Shown piece by piece: positions 1-7,708 of a DNA stretch of 36,436 nt. How positions within the stretch are numbered: the stretch's first letter is position 1; the number at the start of each line of letters is the position of its first letter. The notes beneath the pieces are model-generated. The model searched no databases. It was not told the DNA's origin and was given only the letters and a program-made list of their open reading frames with translations. The position numbers and the translations under genes are program-made. Source of the stretch: Acidimicrobiia bacterium (GTDB lineage Bacteria; Actinomycetota; Acidimicrobiia; IMCC26256; PALSA-555); the NCBI GenBank assembly GCA_022865365.1, contig JALHSW010000101.1, positions 1-36,436 on the forward strand, in the 5' to 3' direction.

Positions 1-94
1 AGTAAGGCCCCTGGTAGACGACCAGGTTGATAGGCCGGAGGTGTACGCACGGTGACGTGTTCAGCCGACCGGTACTAATCGGCCGAGGGCTTGG
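1..94 (+). rRNA. rrl: 23S ribosomal RNA, 3' end (partial)
   Basis: The first ~94 bases match the extreme 3' end of bacterial 23S rRNA: the block around 'ggttgatagg', followed by the near-universal 'accggtactaat' and the closing 'ggccgagggctt' that pairs with the 5' end of the molecule. The 5' portion lies outside the window, so the gene is partial. The exact mature 3' end is uncertain by a few bases. It is followed by a ~116 nt spacer and the 5S gene, the usual rrn order. Confidence 0.93.
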
Positions 95-169
95 GATCTT
101 CTTGTTCTGGTGCTCGTGCTCGCTCTGGAGTTCTCGACGGATGACCGTCGTTGACATTCCAAAGATCAT

Positions 170-202
170 GATTCCAGGATCCGCACCTCGGGTCCTGGAA
201 TC
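170..202 (+). other. Hairpin in the 23S-5S spacer (possible rRNA processing stem)
   Basis: Bases 170-182 are the reverse complement of 190-202 apart from one G-U wobble, giving a 13 bp stem with a 7 nt loop that ends 8 nt before the 5S gene. Its position suits a pre-rRNA processing structure separating 23S from 5S. There is no T-run after it, so it is unlikely to terminate transcription before 5S. The processing role is inferred. Confidence 0.5.
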
Positions 203-210
203 AACAAGAT

Positions 211-329
211 GTTCCGGTGGCCATAGCGGCGGGGAAACACCCGTTCCCATTCCGAACACGGCAGTGAAGACCGCCAGCGCCGATGGTACTTGGGGGTAGA
301 CTCCCTGGGAGAGTAGGTCGTCGCCGGAC
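211..329 (+). rRNA. rrf: 5S ribosomal RNA
   Basis: About 119 nt, the expected 5S length. It begins 'gttccggtgg' and ends 'tcgccggac', which pair as helix I. It contains the conserved internal box 'cccattccgaacacgg' and the 'gatggtact ... gagagtagg' region typical of 5S. It follows the 23S end on the same strand. The end positions are set by pairing of the termini and could be off by one or two bases. Confidence 0.95.
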
Positions 330-337
330 TTTCTCGC

Positions 338-405
338 ACAAGGCGCCTCTGCGCTCCCCGCCACCTGCACGAGTCAGGGCGGGTGAGTCGCACGAGGCGC
401 TTTGT
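338..405 (+). terminator. Long hairpin after 5S, candidate rrn terminator
   Basis: Bases 338-349 pair with 394-405 (12 bp including one G-U), enclosing a second GC-rich stem (357-362 with 378-383). The structure begins 9 nt after the end of 5S and ends before the promoter of the next gene. It is followed by 'ccgcg', not a T-tract, so if it terminates it does so in the U-poor manner common in high-GC Gram-positives. It could instead be a processing stem. Confidence 0.45.
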
Positions 406-450
406 CCGCGTCTGGGCCCGGTGAAGACGGTTTCCGGACAATGCGGCACC

Positions 451-456
451 TAACCT
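451..456 (+). promoter_or_regulatory. -10 box TAACCT directly before the gene at 464
   Basis: TAACCT ends 7 nt before the ATG at 464, placing the likely transcription start on the start codon and implying a leaderless mRNA. No Shine-Dalgarno sequence is visible and no clear -35 box. The same TANNNT plus short-gap arrangement recurs at other unit heads in this window. Confidence 0.5.
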
Positions 457-463
457 GCGGGCC

Positions 464-1444
464 ATGGCCGACCGAAACAAGCCCACCGACGCGGGCCGGG
501 GCTCAGGAGGCGCCGGGTCCGGGAGCAGGGGGTCGTCGGGGAAAGGATCCGGCGGCAAACGATCCGGCCGAGGCACTCCCGCGGAGCCCCGGGCCGAGCG
601 TCCGCCCCGGGATCGCGCAATGGAGGGCGGCTTCGGGCCCCATGGCGCGCCCACGGTTCGCGATCGCGTCCGACGCGACGACGATCCCGACCGGGAGCGC
701 CGGCCCGCGCCGCTGCGGGTGCGCGGCCAGAAGCGCGACCCGTTGCCCGAGCGCCGCGCCACCCCGGGACGGGGCCGCAAGGCGGAGGACCCAAGGCCCG
801 GGACCCGGCGTCGCAGGGCTCGACCCCCCGGCGACGTGGAGACCGAGATCCTGGCGCTGGGAGGTCGACGTGGCCCGTACCTGCTGCGCGAGGTCATGGC
901 CGGGGCTGATGCCTACGCAGGGCTGCGGGACCGGGAGGCGCTGCGGCATCTCCGGCCGGTGCGCGACGCGCTGCCCGACGCGCCGAGCGTGCGTGAGCTC
1001 ACCGGGCTCGCGCAGTACCGCGTCGGCAACTACCGAGCCGCCGCGACCGAGCTCGAGGCGTTCGTCGAGCTGACCGACTCAGTCGAACAGCACCCGGTGC
1101 TGATGGACTGCTACCGGGCCCAGCGCCGGTGGCGTCGGGTTGATGAGCTGTGGGCCGAGCTCGCGGCGGCGTCACCGTCGGCGGAGCTGATGACCGAGGG
1201 CCGGATCGTCGCCGCGGGAGCACTCGCCGATCGAAGGCTCCTGACCGAGGCGATCGCGACGCTCGACAAGAAGGCGGGCGGGGTCCGCAAGCCCCAGGCG
1301 TACCACTTGCGTCTCTGGTATGCGCTGGCCGACCTCGAGGAGCGAGCCGGCAACAACGCGCGCGCTCGAGCCCTGTTCGACCGCATCGCCGCGCACGACC
1401 GGGATTTCGCCGACGTGGCGAGCCGACGCAAGGCGCTCCGCTAG
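464..1444 (+). CDS. TPR-like protein with long disordered basic N-terminus
   Basis: 326 aa. Residues 1 to ~125 are low complexity, dominated by Gly, Ser, Arg, Pro and Lys, and look disordered and strongly basic. From ~135 to the end the protein is helical with repeated hairpins ('GLAQYRVGNYRAAATELEAF', 'EERAGNNARARALFDRIA') that read as degenerate tetratricopeptide repeats, a protein-protein interaction scaffold. There is no signal peptide or membrane segment. The ATG at 464 is chosen because a TANNNT box lies 7 nt upstream and there is no better start with a ribosome binding site. The M. tuberculosis counterpart block has a TPR protein (Rv1691) before its HAD phosphatase, but here this gene is separated from that block, so orthology is only possible. 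Binding partner unknown; a nucleic-acid-binding tail is an inference from charge. Confidence 0.75.
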   Translation: MADRNKPTDAGRGSGGAGSGSRGSSGKGSGGKRSGRGTPAEPRAERPPRDRAMEGGFGPHGAPTVRDRVRRDDDPDRERRPAPLRVRGQKRDPLPERRATPGRGRKAEDPRPGTRRRRARPPGDVETEILALGGRRGPYLLREVMAGADAYAGLRDREALRHLRPVRDALPDAPSVRELTGLAQYRVGNYRAAATELEAFVELTDSVEQHPVLMDCYRAQRRWRRVDELWAELAAASPSAELMTEGRIVAAGALADRRLLTEAIATLDKKAGGVRKPQAYHLRLWYALADLEERAGNNARARALFDRIAAHDRDFADVASRRKALR

Positions 1445-1537
1445 CTGTCACACCCCCGTCGTAGCGTCGCACTGTCCGTCAGGGCGACTCCCCCCGTACC
1501 TCCCCGATCACGCACGAACCGATCATGAGCGCATCGC

Positions 1538-1544
1538 GGGAGGT
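1538..1544 (+). promoter_or_regulatory. Strong ribosome binding site of ssb
   Basis: GGGAGGT, 5 nt before the ATG at 1550. It is one of the few strong Shine-Dalgarno sequences at a unit head in this window and decides the start. A TAGCGT box at 1462-1467 could be the -10 of its promoter, giving a leader of roughly 75 nt. Confidence 0.6.
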
Positions 1545-1549
1545 ACGTC

Positions 1550-1954
1550 ATGTCCTCGTCGAAGAAATCAGCCGGTCCCCGGGAAGGGGCGAGTGCGCCG
1601 CAGGGACTGAACCTCGTCGTCCTCCGCGGGGTCGCGTCGAGCCCGGCGGAGCTGCGCACGCTCCCATCGGGTCGTCGCCTGGCCACGCTCTCGATCCGGG
1701 TCCCCGGTGGCGACTCCCGAGCGACCTCGGTCCCGGTCGCCGCCTGGGATCCGCCGGCCTGGCTGGGCGACCTCGACGCCGAAGACCCGGTCGTCGTGGT
1801 GGGCACCCTCCGGCGGCGCTTCTTCCGCGACGGTCGCGGCGCAACCGCATCGCGCGTCGAGGTGGAAGCCACGACGGTCGGGCGTGGTGGGGAGCGGCGA
1901 CGACGACAGGCCGCGGTCCAGCGGGCGACACGTGCGCTCACAGATCTCACGTGA
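1550..1954 (+). CDS. Single-stranded DNA-binding protein, short OB-fold form
   Basis: 134 aa. Residues ~18-110 follow the SSB OB-fold pattern: 'NLVVLRGVASSPAELRTLPSGRRLATLSIRV' (strands 1-2), 'TSVPVAAWDPPAW' (the position of the usual F-x-V-x-x-W/F-x strand), then 'DPVVVVGTLRRRFFRDG' matching the V-x-G-x-L strand of the family. The tail (~112-134) is short and basic and lacks the acidic DDDIPF-type tip that canonical replicative SSB uses to recruit partners. That and the small size (canonical SSBs are ~150-180 aa) suggest a secondary, SsbB-like protein rather than the replication SSB. It stands alone between the TPR gene and korA. The OB-fold call is firm; the exact role is inferred. Confidence 0.8.
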   Translation: MSSSKKSAGPREGASAPQGLNLVVLRGVASSPAELRTLPSGRRLATLSIRVPGGDSRATSVPVAAWDPPAWLGDLDAEDPVVVVGTLRRRFFRDGRGATASRVEVEATTVGRGGERRRRQAAVQRATRALTDLT

Positions 1955-1959
1955 GGGCA

Positions 1960-1979
1960 GAGCTCTACCGAGGGAGCTC
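1960..1979 (+). terminator. Weak hairpin after ssb
   Basis: GAGCTC at 1960-1965 and again at 1974-1979 form a 6 bp stem with an 8 nt loop, 6 nt after the ssb stop. There is no T-tract. It could end the ssb transcript or be incidental. Confidence 0.25.
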
Positions 1980-2024
1980 GAGTGAGAGAGCCGAGCAGTT
2001 GCACTCGCCTGTTCCGGGCGACAG

Positions 2025-2043
2025 AGGGTGCCGACCCTATGAT
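2025..2043 (+). promoter_or_regulatory. Candidate kor promoter: TATGAT with adjoining inverted repeat
   Basis: TATGAT at 2038-2043 is the best -10 match before korA and would give a leader of about 95 nt. A perfect inverted repeat AGGGT-gccg-ACCCT (2025-2038) abuts it, and a 12 bp palindrome GGTGCCGGCACC lies at 2057-2068 inside the leader. Either could be an operator for a dimeric repressor. No convincing -35 is seen. The ATG within TATGAT also opens a 36-codon frame that ends on the korA start, so the box could instead be a leader-ORF start. Confidence 0.4.
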
Positions 2044-2145
2044 GAGCAACGGTGCGGGTGCCGGCACCTCTGCCGCGCCACGCCGGCATCCCGCCCGTTC
2101 CCCCATCCCCCCAACTAGCGATTCGAACCCCCTGAGCGAGGACGC

Positions 2146-4014
2146 GTGACCGCCGAGAGCTCGACGTTGAAGCCCGAGCAACTCGACGACGTCGTCATCA
2201 GGTTCGCGGGCGACTCGGGTGACGGAATGCAGCTCACCGGCGACCGCTTCACCGACGTGAGCGCGGCGTTCGGAAACGACCTCGCGACCCAGCCGAACTA
2301 CCCGGCCGAGATCCGCGCGCCGGCGGGCACCATCGCCGGCGTCTCCTCGTTCCAGGTGCACATCTCCGACCACGAGATCCTCACGCCGGGCGACACGCCT
2401 GGCGTCCTCGTCGCGATGAACCCCGCCGCCCTGAAGGCGAACATCGCCGAACTCGCGCCCGGTGGCACGGTGATCGTGAACGCCGACACCTTCGTAGAGC
2501 GCAACCTCGAGAAGGCCGGCTACCAAGCCAACCCGCTCGAGGACGGATCCCTCGCGGCCCACAAGGTCGTGCAGGTGCCCATGACCTCGATGACCCTCGA
2601 GGCGACCAAGGAGCTCGGCGTCAAGCCGCGCGACGCCGAACGGTCGAAGAACTTCTTCGCGCTCGGGCTCATCTCGTGGATGTACACGCGGCCGGTCGAC
2701 CCGACGAGCGAATGGATCGATGCCAAGTACGCAAACCGCGACATGGTGCGCGCCGCGAACCTCGCCGCGTTCAAGGCCGGGTACAACTTCGGCGAGACCG
2801 CCGAGCTGTTCGATCATCCGTATGCGATCGCCCCGGCCCGGCTGACACCTGGTCACTACCGGAACATCACCGGGAACCTCGCGACGTCCTATGGGCTGCT
2901 CGCCGCGTCGCAGGCCAGCCGTCTGCCGATCGTCTACGCGTCGTATCCCATCACCCCGGCATCCGACATCCTCCACGAGCTCTCGCGCCACAAGAACTTC
3001 GGCGTGCGGACGCTCCAGGCCGAGGACGAGATCGGGGCGATCGGCGTCGCAATCGGCGCAGCCTTCGCAGGCCACCTGGGGATCACCGCCACGAGTGGGC
3101 CCGGTGTCGACCTCAAGTCGGAGGCGTTGGGCCTCGCGGTGAGCCTCGAGCTCCCGCTCCTCGTCATCGACGTCCAGCGCGGCGGGCCATCGACCGGGCT
3201 GCCGACCAAGACCGAGCAAGCCGATCTGATGCTCGCGATGTACGGGCGCCACGGTGAGGCGCCGCTCCCGATCGTGGCCGCCCGGTCCCCAAGTCACTGC
3301 TTCGACGCCGCGTTCGAGGCGGCGCGACTTGCAGTGAAGTACCGAACGCCGGTGATCCTCCTCACCGACGGCTCCCTGGCGAACGGCGCCGAGCCGTGGC
3401 TACTCCCCGACGTCGATGCGCTCCCCGACATCTCCGTTCCGTTCGCGTCGGGTCCGAACCACACGGCACCCGACGGCACCCAGGAGTTCTGGCCGTACCT
3501 CCGCGACCCCGACACACTCGCTCGACCGTGGGCGATCCCCGGGACTTCTGGCCTCGAGCACCGCATCGGCGGGATCGAGAAGCAGGACGGAACCGGCAAC
3601 ATCAACTACGAACCCGCGAACCACCAGCGGATGACCGAGCTCCGCGCCGAGAAGATCGCCGGCATCGCCGACGACATCCCGCCGGTCGACGTCGACGACC
3701 CCGACGGTGCCGCGCTCCTCGTCCTCGGGTGGGGGAGCACCTGGGGTGTGGCACAGCAGGCAGTGCGCCAAGCGCGTGTGCGTGGCCGCGCGGTCGCCCA
3801 CGCACACCTGGTGCACGTCAACCCGTTCCCGAAGAACCTCGGCGAGGTGCTGGAGCGCTACGACCGCGTGCTCGTGCCCGAGATGAACCTCGGGCAGCTC
3901 TCGCGGCTGGTCCGGGCCGAGTTCCTGGTCGACGCCCGAAGTCTCACGAAGGTCCAGGGTCTGCCGTTCCGCGCCGCCGAAGTCGAGGCTGCGATCGAGG
4001 AGATGGTGCGGTGA
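2146..4014 (+). CDS. korA: 2-oxoacid:ferredoxin oxidoreductase, alpha subunit (fused gamma-alpha)
   Basis: 622 aa. With KorB it oxidatively decarboxylates 2-oxoglutarate (or another 2-oxoacid) to the acyl-CoA, passing electrons to ferredoxin in the cytoplasm. Residues ~15-205 are the gamma domain ('FAGDSGDGMQLTGDRF', 'NYPAEIRAPAGTIAGVSSFQ'). Residues ~238-440 are the pyrimidine-binding alpha domain ('YPITPASDILHELS', 'GPGVDLKSEALGLAVSLELP', 'DVQRGGPSTGLPTKTEQADL'). The C-terminal ~130 residues form the final domain ('LGWGSTWGVAQQAVRQARVRG'). No ferredoxin-type Cys cluster is present. This gamma-alpha fusion followed by KorB is the form known in mycobacteria (Rv2455c/Rv2454c). The GTG at 2146 is preceded by 'gagcgagga'. 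The stop overlaps the korB start by 4 nt. The 2-oxoglutarate substrate is inferred from family form. Confidence 0.93.
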   Translation: MTAESSTLKPEQLDDVVIRFAGDSGDGMQLTGDRFTDVSAAFGNDLATQPNYPAEIRAPAGTIAGVSSFQVHISDHEILTPGDTPGVLVAMNPAALKANIAELAPGGTVIVNADTFVERNLEKAGYQANPLEDGSLAAHKVVQVPMTSMTLEATKELGVKPRDAERSKNFFALGLISWMYTRPVDPTSEWIDAKYANRDMVRAANLAAFKAGYNFGETAELFDHPYAIAPARLTPGHYRNITGNLATSYGLLAASQASRLPIVYASYPITPASDILHELSRHKNFGVRTLQAEDEIGAIGVAIGAAFAGHLGITATSGPGVDLKSEALGLAVSLELPLLVIDVQRGGPSTGLPTKTEQADLMLAMYGRHGEAPLPIVAARSPSHCFDAAFEAARLAVKYRTPVILLTDGSLANGAEPWLLPDVDALPDISVPFASGPNHTAPDGTQEFWPYLRDPDTLARPWAIPGTSGLEHRIGGIEKQDGTGNINYEPANHQRMTELRAEKIAGIADDIPPVDVDDPDGAALLVLGWGSTWGVAQQAVRQARVRGRAVAHAHLVHVNPFPKNLGEVLERYDRVLVPEMNLGQLSRLVRAEFLVDARSLTKVQGLPFRAAEVEAAIEEMVR

Positions 4015-5042
4015 GCGACGCCCCCGCGTCTGGTGAGGTCACGATGACCCGCAAGGACTACCAGACCGACCAAGAGGTCCGCTGGTGTCCCGGGTGCGGC
4101 GACTACTCGATCCTCGCGGCCGTGCAGCTGCTGTTCGCGGAGCTGGGTCTCGAGCGCGAGAACCAGGTGTTCGTGTCGGGTATCGGATGCGCGGCGCGTT
4201 TCCCGTACTACATGGACGTGTACGGGCTGCACAGCATCCACGGACGCGCTCCTGCCGTCGCGACCGGTGTCGCGCTGGCTCGGCCCGACCTCGACGTGTG
4301 GGTGGTGAGCGGCGACGGCGACGCGCTGTCGATCGGGGGCAACCACCTCATCCACTCGCTGCGCCGGAACGTGAACTTGAACATCCTGATGTTCAACAAC
4401 CAGATCTACGGGCTGACCAAGGGCCAGTACTCGCCGACGAGCGAGGTCGGCAAGGTCACGAAGTCATCGCCCTTCGGCTCGCTCGACACACCGTTCAACC
4501 CCATCTCGATCGCGCTGGGTGCCGAGGCGTCGTTCGTGGCCCGGACCCACGACCTCGACCGCACTCACATGATCGACGTCATTCGTCGCGCCTACGAGCA
4601 CCGCGGCGCGGCGTTCGTCGAGGTGTACCAGAACTGCAACGTCTTCAACGATGGAGCGTTCGGGGCCATCACTGCCAAAGATGCGCGAGCCGAGATGCTC
4701 ATCAGCTTGGCGCACGGTGAGCCGATCCGCTTCGGCAACGACGGGCAGCGTGGTGTGGTGCTGAATGAGTTCGGTGAGTGCGTCATCGCCGAGGTCGCCG
4801 ACGTCGGTGAGGATCGCCTCGTCGTCCATGACGAGCACCGCCCGGACCCTGCACTGGCGTTCGCACTCTCCCGGGTGTCGACCGGACCGACCATGCCAAC
4901 GCCCATCGGGGTGTTCCGCGATGTCGAACGGCCGAGCTACGAGGTCGAGGTGCAGCAGCAGCTGGCCGCTGCCTCGGAACGCCAAGGTCCCGGCGACCTG
5001 GCAGCACTCCTGTCGTCCGGCGCAACCTGGGACGTGGTCTAG
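4011..5042 (+). CDS. korB: 2-oxoacid:ferredoxin oxidoreductase, beta subunit (TPP-binding)
   Basis: 343 aa from the GTG at 4011, which overlaps the korA stop as GTGA. An ATG at 4044 behind 'ggtgaggtc' would give a protein 11 residues shorter whose N-terminus (MTRKDYQTDQEVRWCPGCGD) looks closer to the family. The beta subunit carries thiamine pyrophosphate and the proximal 4Fe-4S cluster. 'WCPGCGDYS' (near residue 25) supplies cluster cysteines, with a further Cys in 'GIGCAARFPYYMD'. 'SGDGDALSIGGNH' (~100-112) is the Mg-TPP motif, with 'NLNILMFNNQIYGLTKGQYSPTS' following. The C-terminal ~80 residues are the family extension seen in the actinobacterial form. It acts only with KorA. The gene ends 36 nt before the convergent DUF1015 gene. 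Confidence 0.93.
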   Translation: MSDAPASGEVTMTRKDYQTDQEVRWCPGCGDYSILAAVQLLFAELGLERENQVFVSGIGCAARFPYYMDVYGLHSIHGRAPAVATGVALARPDLDVWVVSGDGDALSIGGNHLIHSLRRNVNLNILMFNNQIYGLTKGQYSPTSEVGKVTKSSPFGSLDTPFNPISIALGAEASFVARTHDLDRTHMIDVIRRAYEHRGAAFVEVYQNCNVFNDGAFGAITAKDARAEMLISLAHGEPIRFGNDGQRGVVLNEFGECVIAEVADVGEDRLVVHDEHRPDPALAFALSRVSTGPTMPTPIGVFRDVERPSYEVEVQQQLAAASERQGPGDLAALLSSGATWDVV

Positions 5043-5078
5043 CGCGAGTGGTCCCGATCCTTGTGTTTCGGAGAGGCG

Positions 5079-6293
5079 TCAGTCGTCGAGTGCCCGGAAC
5101 GCGATGCCCGTGCGGGGCTTCGGTGCGAAGAAGGTCGTCTTCTCGGGCATCCGGACGCCGGCCGCGGCCGCGACCCGGATCTGCTCGACGCTGACGCCCC
5201 GCAACAGAACCGCAGCGTCGGCATCGCCGGCCCGAACGACCGCCGCCACCTTCTTGGCGTCATCGCGGTACGTGAGGGCCGCGTCGCCGAGGACGGGGCG
5301 CACCATGGCGTCGAACCGGGCAGCATCGACCCCGTGCAGCGCGGCGGGTTCGGACGCGAGGCCGCGCGTGAGCGCACCGTCAGTCGGGACGACGAGGGCG
5401 AGTCCCTGACCGTCGACCAATCCGAGCGCACCACGCCGGGCCATCGCTGCCACGAGCCGCCCGACTCCGGCAGCCGTGTTCGGGCCGGCGTCCGCGACCA
5501 GACAGCTCGCGCTGAGCTGCTCGCGCAGCGCCGGCGGCGCGCCATCGACGAGCCGATGGATCGGATGCACGGCGAGCTGTTCGTCGGCGAGCTCGACGAC
5601 CAACGTCATGATCGCGTCGACGCCCCTCGTGCCCGGCGCGTCGTCACGGTAGGCGCAGGCGGTCTCGAAGCGGTGATGCCCGTCGGCGAGCACCGCCGGA
5701 GCGCTCGCTACCAACGCGCGGATCGCGTCGAGCCGAGACGGGTCTTCGAGGACACCGAACTCGTGGCGCGTGCCCGCGCCGTCGATCGCGACCGCGGGGC
5801 AGGGCACATCGGCCAGCAGCCGGGTGAGTCCCGGGGCAAGGGAGAGCGCCCAGATCGGATCGAGGTTCGCGCGGGTCGCGCGCAGCAGTGCCAGACGATC
5901 GCTCCGCGCCTTCGGGAGTGTGCGCTCGTGGGGGAGGATGTCGCCCTCGCCTGCGCGCTCGGGCAGTCCCAGCGCGCCGATGACGCCGATCGTGTGGTGC
6001 TCGCCACCGCCGGGGCGAGGAGCCGTCATGCGGTACACCGTGAACGTGGGCACCGCGTCGAGGACGAGGACCTCATCGCGGCGCCAGGCAGTGAGCGCCG
6101 CGGCGGCCGTGGCGTATGCATCGCCGACCTCGCTGGCGCGCGGGAGGATCAAGCGGACGGCGTTGTGCGGGTCGGACTCCTCGAGCGCGACGCGTTCGTC
6201 TTCCTCGATGACATCATACGGCGGAGCGGTCACCACGCTGAGCGCCGCAGCGTCGGCATACCGCAAGGCGCGGAATGGGGTGAGATCGGGCAC
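5079..6293 (-). CDS. DUF1015 family protein
   Basis: 404 aa from a GTG at 6293. The start is chosen because family members begin close to the 'PFRALRY' motif seen here (residues 6-12). An in-frame ATG at 6332 would add 13 Arg-rich residues and would overlap the divergent TPR gene. Conserved DUF1015 blocks are visible: 'APPYDVI' (23-29), 'DPHNAVRLILP' (41-51), 'HERT' (122-125), 'ADGHHRFETA' (203-212) and a C-terminal 'MPEKTTFFAPKPRTGI'. The family is widespread and cytosolic, with no firmly established biochemical role; some archaeal and bacterial members sit near amino-acid metabolism genes. Nothing here narrows that. It is alone on its strand, convergent with korB. Confidence 0.85.
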   Translation of the reverse strand: MPDLTPFRALRYADAAALSVVTAPPYDVIEEDERVALEESDPHNAVRLILPRASEVGDAYATAAAALTAWRRDEVLVLDAVPTFTVYRMTAPRPGGGEHHTIGVIGALGLPERAGEGDILPHERTLPKARSDRLALLRATRANLDPIWALSLAPGLTRLLADVPCPAVAIDGAGTRHEFGVLEDPSRLDAIRALVASAPAVLADGHHRFETACAYRDDAPGTRGVDAIMTLVVELADEQLAVHPIHRLVDGAPPALREQLSASCLVADAGPNTAAGVGRLVAAMARRGALGLVDGQGLALVVPTDGALTRGLASEPAALHGVDAARFDAMVRPVLGDAALTYRDDAKKVAAVVRAGDADAAVLLRGVSVEQIRVAAAAGVRMPEKTTFFAPKPRTGIAFRALDD

Positions 6294-6331
6294 CGCGGGT
6301 CGCTTTCGTCGGGAGGGTGGCGATCTTCGCA

Positions 6332-6337
6332 TACGGT
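6332..6337 (+). promoter_or_regulatory. -10 box TACGGT directly before the gene at 6344
   Basis: TACGGT is 6 nt before the GTG at 6344, the spacing expected for transcription starting on the start codon. It argues for 6344 over the GTG at 6317, whose only GGAGG (6312-6316) directly abuts the codon. Confidence 0.45.
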
Positions 6338-6343
6338 CTGTGC

Positions 6344-6754
6344 GTGGATCGGGTTCCGGAGCACGCACCCGAGGCATACGACGCGTTCCAGGAGGGCAGC
6401 CGTCTGCTCGCGGCTGGCAACTCCCACGCCGCCGCCGTCGCACTCGAGCGGGCGCGCGATTTGGCTCCGGGACAGGGCTCGATCCACGAGACCTTGGGGC
6501 GCGCCTACTTCCGCACTGCCCGGTACCCACTCGCCCGGGACGAGTTCGCGCTTGCGATCGGCCTCGATCCGGTCAACGACTATGCGCACTTCGGGCTCGG
6601 ACTCGCGTTGGCGCGCCTCGGCGACGTGCCCGCGGCTCGGCGCCATCTGAAGCTGGCCGTCGCGATGCGACCGCTCGACGAGTACCGCGCCGCCCTGGCC
6701 GAGGTCGTTGAGGAGGCGCCGCGTCAAGAGATGGGGGGCGACGGCGGACGATGA
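6344..6754 (+). CDS. Small tetratricopeptide-repeat protein
   Basis: 136 aa, cytosolic. Residues ~8-110 hold about three TPR units: 'AYDAFQEGSRLLAAGNSHAAAVALERARDLAPGQ', 'ETLGRAYFRTARYPLARDEFALAIGLDPVN' and 'GLGLALARLGDVPAARRHLKLAVAMRP', each with the small-residue and Pro spacing of the repeat. The tail is acidic and short. The GTG at 6344 is preferred for its TANNNT box; GTG 6317 would add nine residues. Its stop overlaps the HAD gene by ATGA, so the two are likely cotranslated. A TPR gene followed by HAD phosphatase and tlyA is also the order at M. tuberculosis Rv1691-Rv1694, making this the better positional match to Rv1691. Partner unknown. Confidence 0.8.
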   Translation: MDRVPEHAPEAYDAFQEGSRLLAAGNSHAAAVALERARDLAPGQGSIHETLGRAYFRTARYPLARDEFALAIGLDPVNDYAHFGLGLALARLGDVPAARRHLKLAVAMRPLDEYRAALAEVVEEAPRQEMGGDGGR

Positions 6755-7575
6755 ACGCCGCTGACCCCGAGCACGGCACGCCCGTCATCGGTTGTGATCT
6801 GGACGGTGTCATCTGGCGTGGTGACGACGCCATTCTCGGCGCCGCCGCCGGGATCGCCGCGCTGCGGGCCGCCGGGTTCCGGGTCGCGTTCCTCTCGAAC
6901 AACTCGAGTCACGTGGTCGCGGACGTCGTCGCCAAGCTCGATCGATTCGGGATCATGACGGACCCGGCCGACGTGTTCACGAGTGCCCGGGCCGCGGCCG
7001 ACCTGCTGGCGGGCGAACTCGCCCCGGGGTCCCGGGTTCTGGTGTGCGCCGGGCCCGGAGTGGCCGAAGCCCTGACCGGGGTGGGATTCGAGCCGGTGCG
7101 TGACCGTCCCGCTGCGGCCGTGGTCGTCGGCTTCCATCAGGACTTCGACTTCGCCGGGCTGACGCGCGCGAGCGACGCCGTGCGCGACGGAGCGCGCTTC
7201 GTGGCAACCAACCGAGACGCCACGTACCCGATCCCCGGTGGCATGGCTCCCGGGGCCGGTGCGATCGTCGCCGCCGTGGCCACCGCGAGCGGTCGTGAGC
7301 CCGAGGTTGCGGGGAAGCCGTCGGCGCCCACCGTAGCGATGGTCCAGCGAGAGCTCGGGACGCGAGGGGTGATGATCGGCGACCGACCGTCGACCGACGG
7401 TGCCCTGGCGGACGCCCTGGGCTGGCCGTTCGCACTGGTCCTCTCCGGGGTCACCGCAGCGATCCCACCCCTCGGTGGCGAAGCCATCCCGGACCCGCCG
7501 CCGGCGTATGTAGCCGACGACCTCGGTGTCCTCGCGCCCCGGCTGGTGGCCGCGTTCGCGCCGCGAGGTGCATGA
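6751..7575 (+). CDS. HAD-superfamily IIA (NagD-like) phosphatase
   Basis: 274 aa. Motif I 'DLDGVIWRG' (16-24) carries the nucleophile and acid/base aspartates. Motif II is 'FLSNNSSH' (~48-55). The lysine of motif III is in 'AGKPSAPTVAMVQREL' (~188-203). Motif IV is 'MIGDRPSTDGALADALG', where family members often have GD(R/S)xxTD. The cap between motifs II and III has the IIA pattern seen in NagD, p-nitrophenyl phosphatases and phosphoglycolate-type phosphatases. It hydrolyses a small phosphate ester, but the substrate cannot be read from sequence. The M. tuberculosis positional counterpart is Rv1692, reported as a glycerol-3-phosphate phosphatase, so that substrate is plausible. ATG overlaps the TPR stop. 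Confidence 0.9.
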   Translation: MNAADPEHGTPVIGCDLDGVIWRGDDAILGAAAGIAALRAAGFRVAFLSNNSSHVVADVVAKLDRFGIMTDPADVFTSARAAADLLAGELAPGSRVLVCAGPGVAEALTGVGFEPVRDRPAAAVVVGFHQDFDFAGLTRASDAVRDGARFVATNRDATYPIPGGMAPGAGAIVAAVATASGREPEVAGKPSAPTVAMVQRELGTRGVMIGDRPSTDGALADALGWPFALVLSGVTAAIPPLGGEAIPDPPPAYVADDLGVLAPRLVAAFAPRGA

Positions 7576-7627
7576 GCGGTGTCGACGCCGAGGGGCCCCA
7601 CGTCGCCCTGAGGGACAGGGCTCCGCG

Positions 7628-7633
7628 TAACCT
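7628..7633 (+). promoter_or_regulatory. Candidate -10 box TAACCT before tlyA
   Basis: TAACCT at 7628-7633 predicts a start near 7640 and a leader of about 70 nt before the tlyA ATG at 7709. The same hexamer is the -10 candidate at 451 and 27887. The leader contains a 13-codon ORF with its own Shine-Dalgarno sequence. Confidence 0.4.
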
Positions 7634-7659
7634 TGGCCCTGCCACCCGAGGAGTCTGTC

Positions 7660-7701
7660 GTGACGTTCGCATCCAGTGCCCGATTCCCGCGAGAGCGCTG
7701 A
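7660..7701 (+). CDS. Candidate 13-residue leader peptide before tlyA
   Basis: GTG at 7660 opens MTFASSARFPRER, ending at TGA 7699-7701, 7 nt before the tlyA ATG. It has a good Shine-Dalgarno sequence (GAGGAG, 7648-7653, 6 nt spacing), while the tlyA ATG at 7709 has only a weak one. This suggests ribosomes enter at the leader and restart at tlyA. It is out of frame with tlyA. It may be a chance ORF. Confidence 0.35.
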   Translation: MTFASSARFPRER

Positions 7702-7708
7702 TCGGCGC

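Noticed and set aside
151..156. TTGACA in the 23S-5S spacer as a promoter -35 box
   Set aside because: No -10 match lies 16-18 nt downstream; that position is inside the spacer hairpin.
1441..3297. 618-codon open frame on the minus strand opposite korA
   Set aside because: It is antisense to the well-supported korA and ssb genes, has Arg/Asp/Gly/His composition typical of a GC-rich shadow frame, and shows no family motif.
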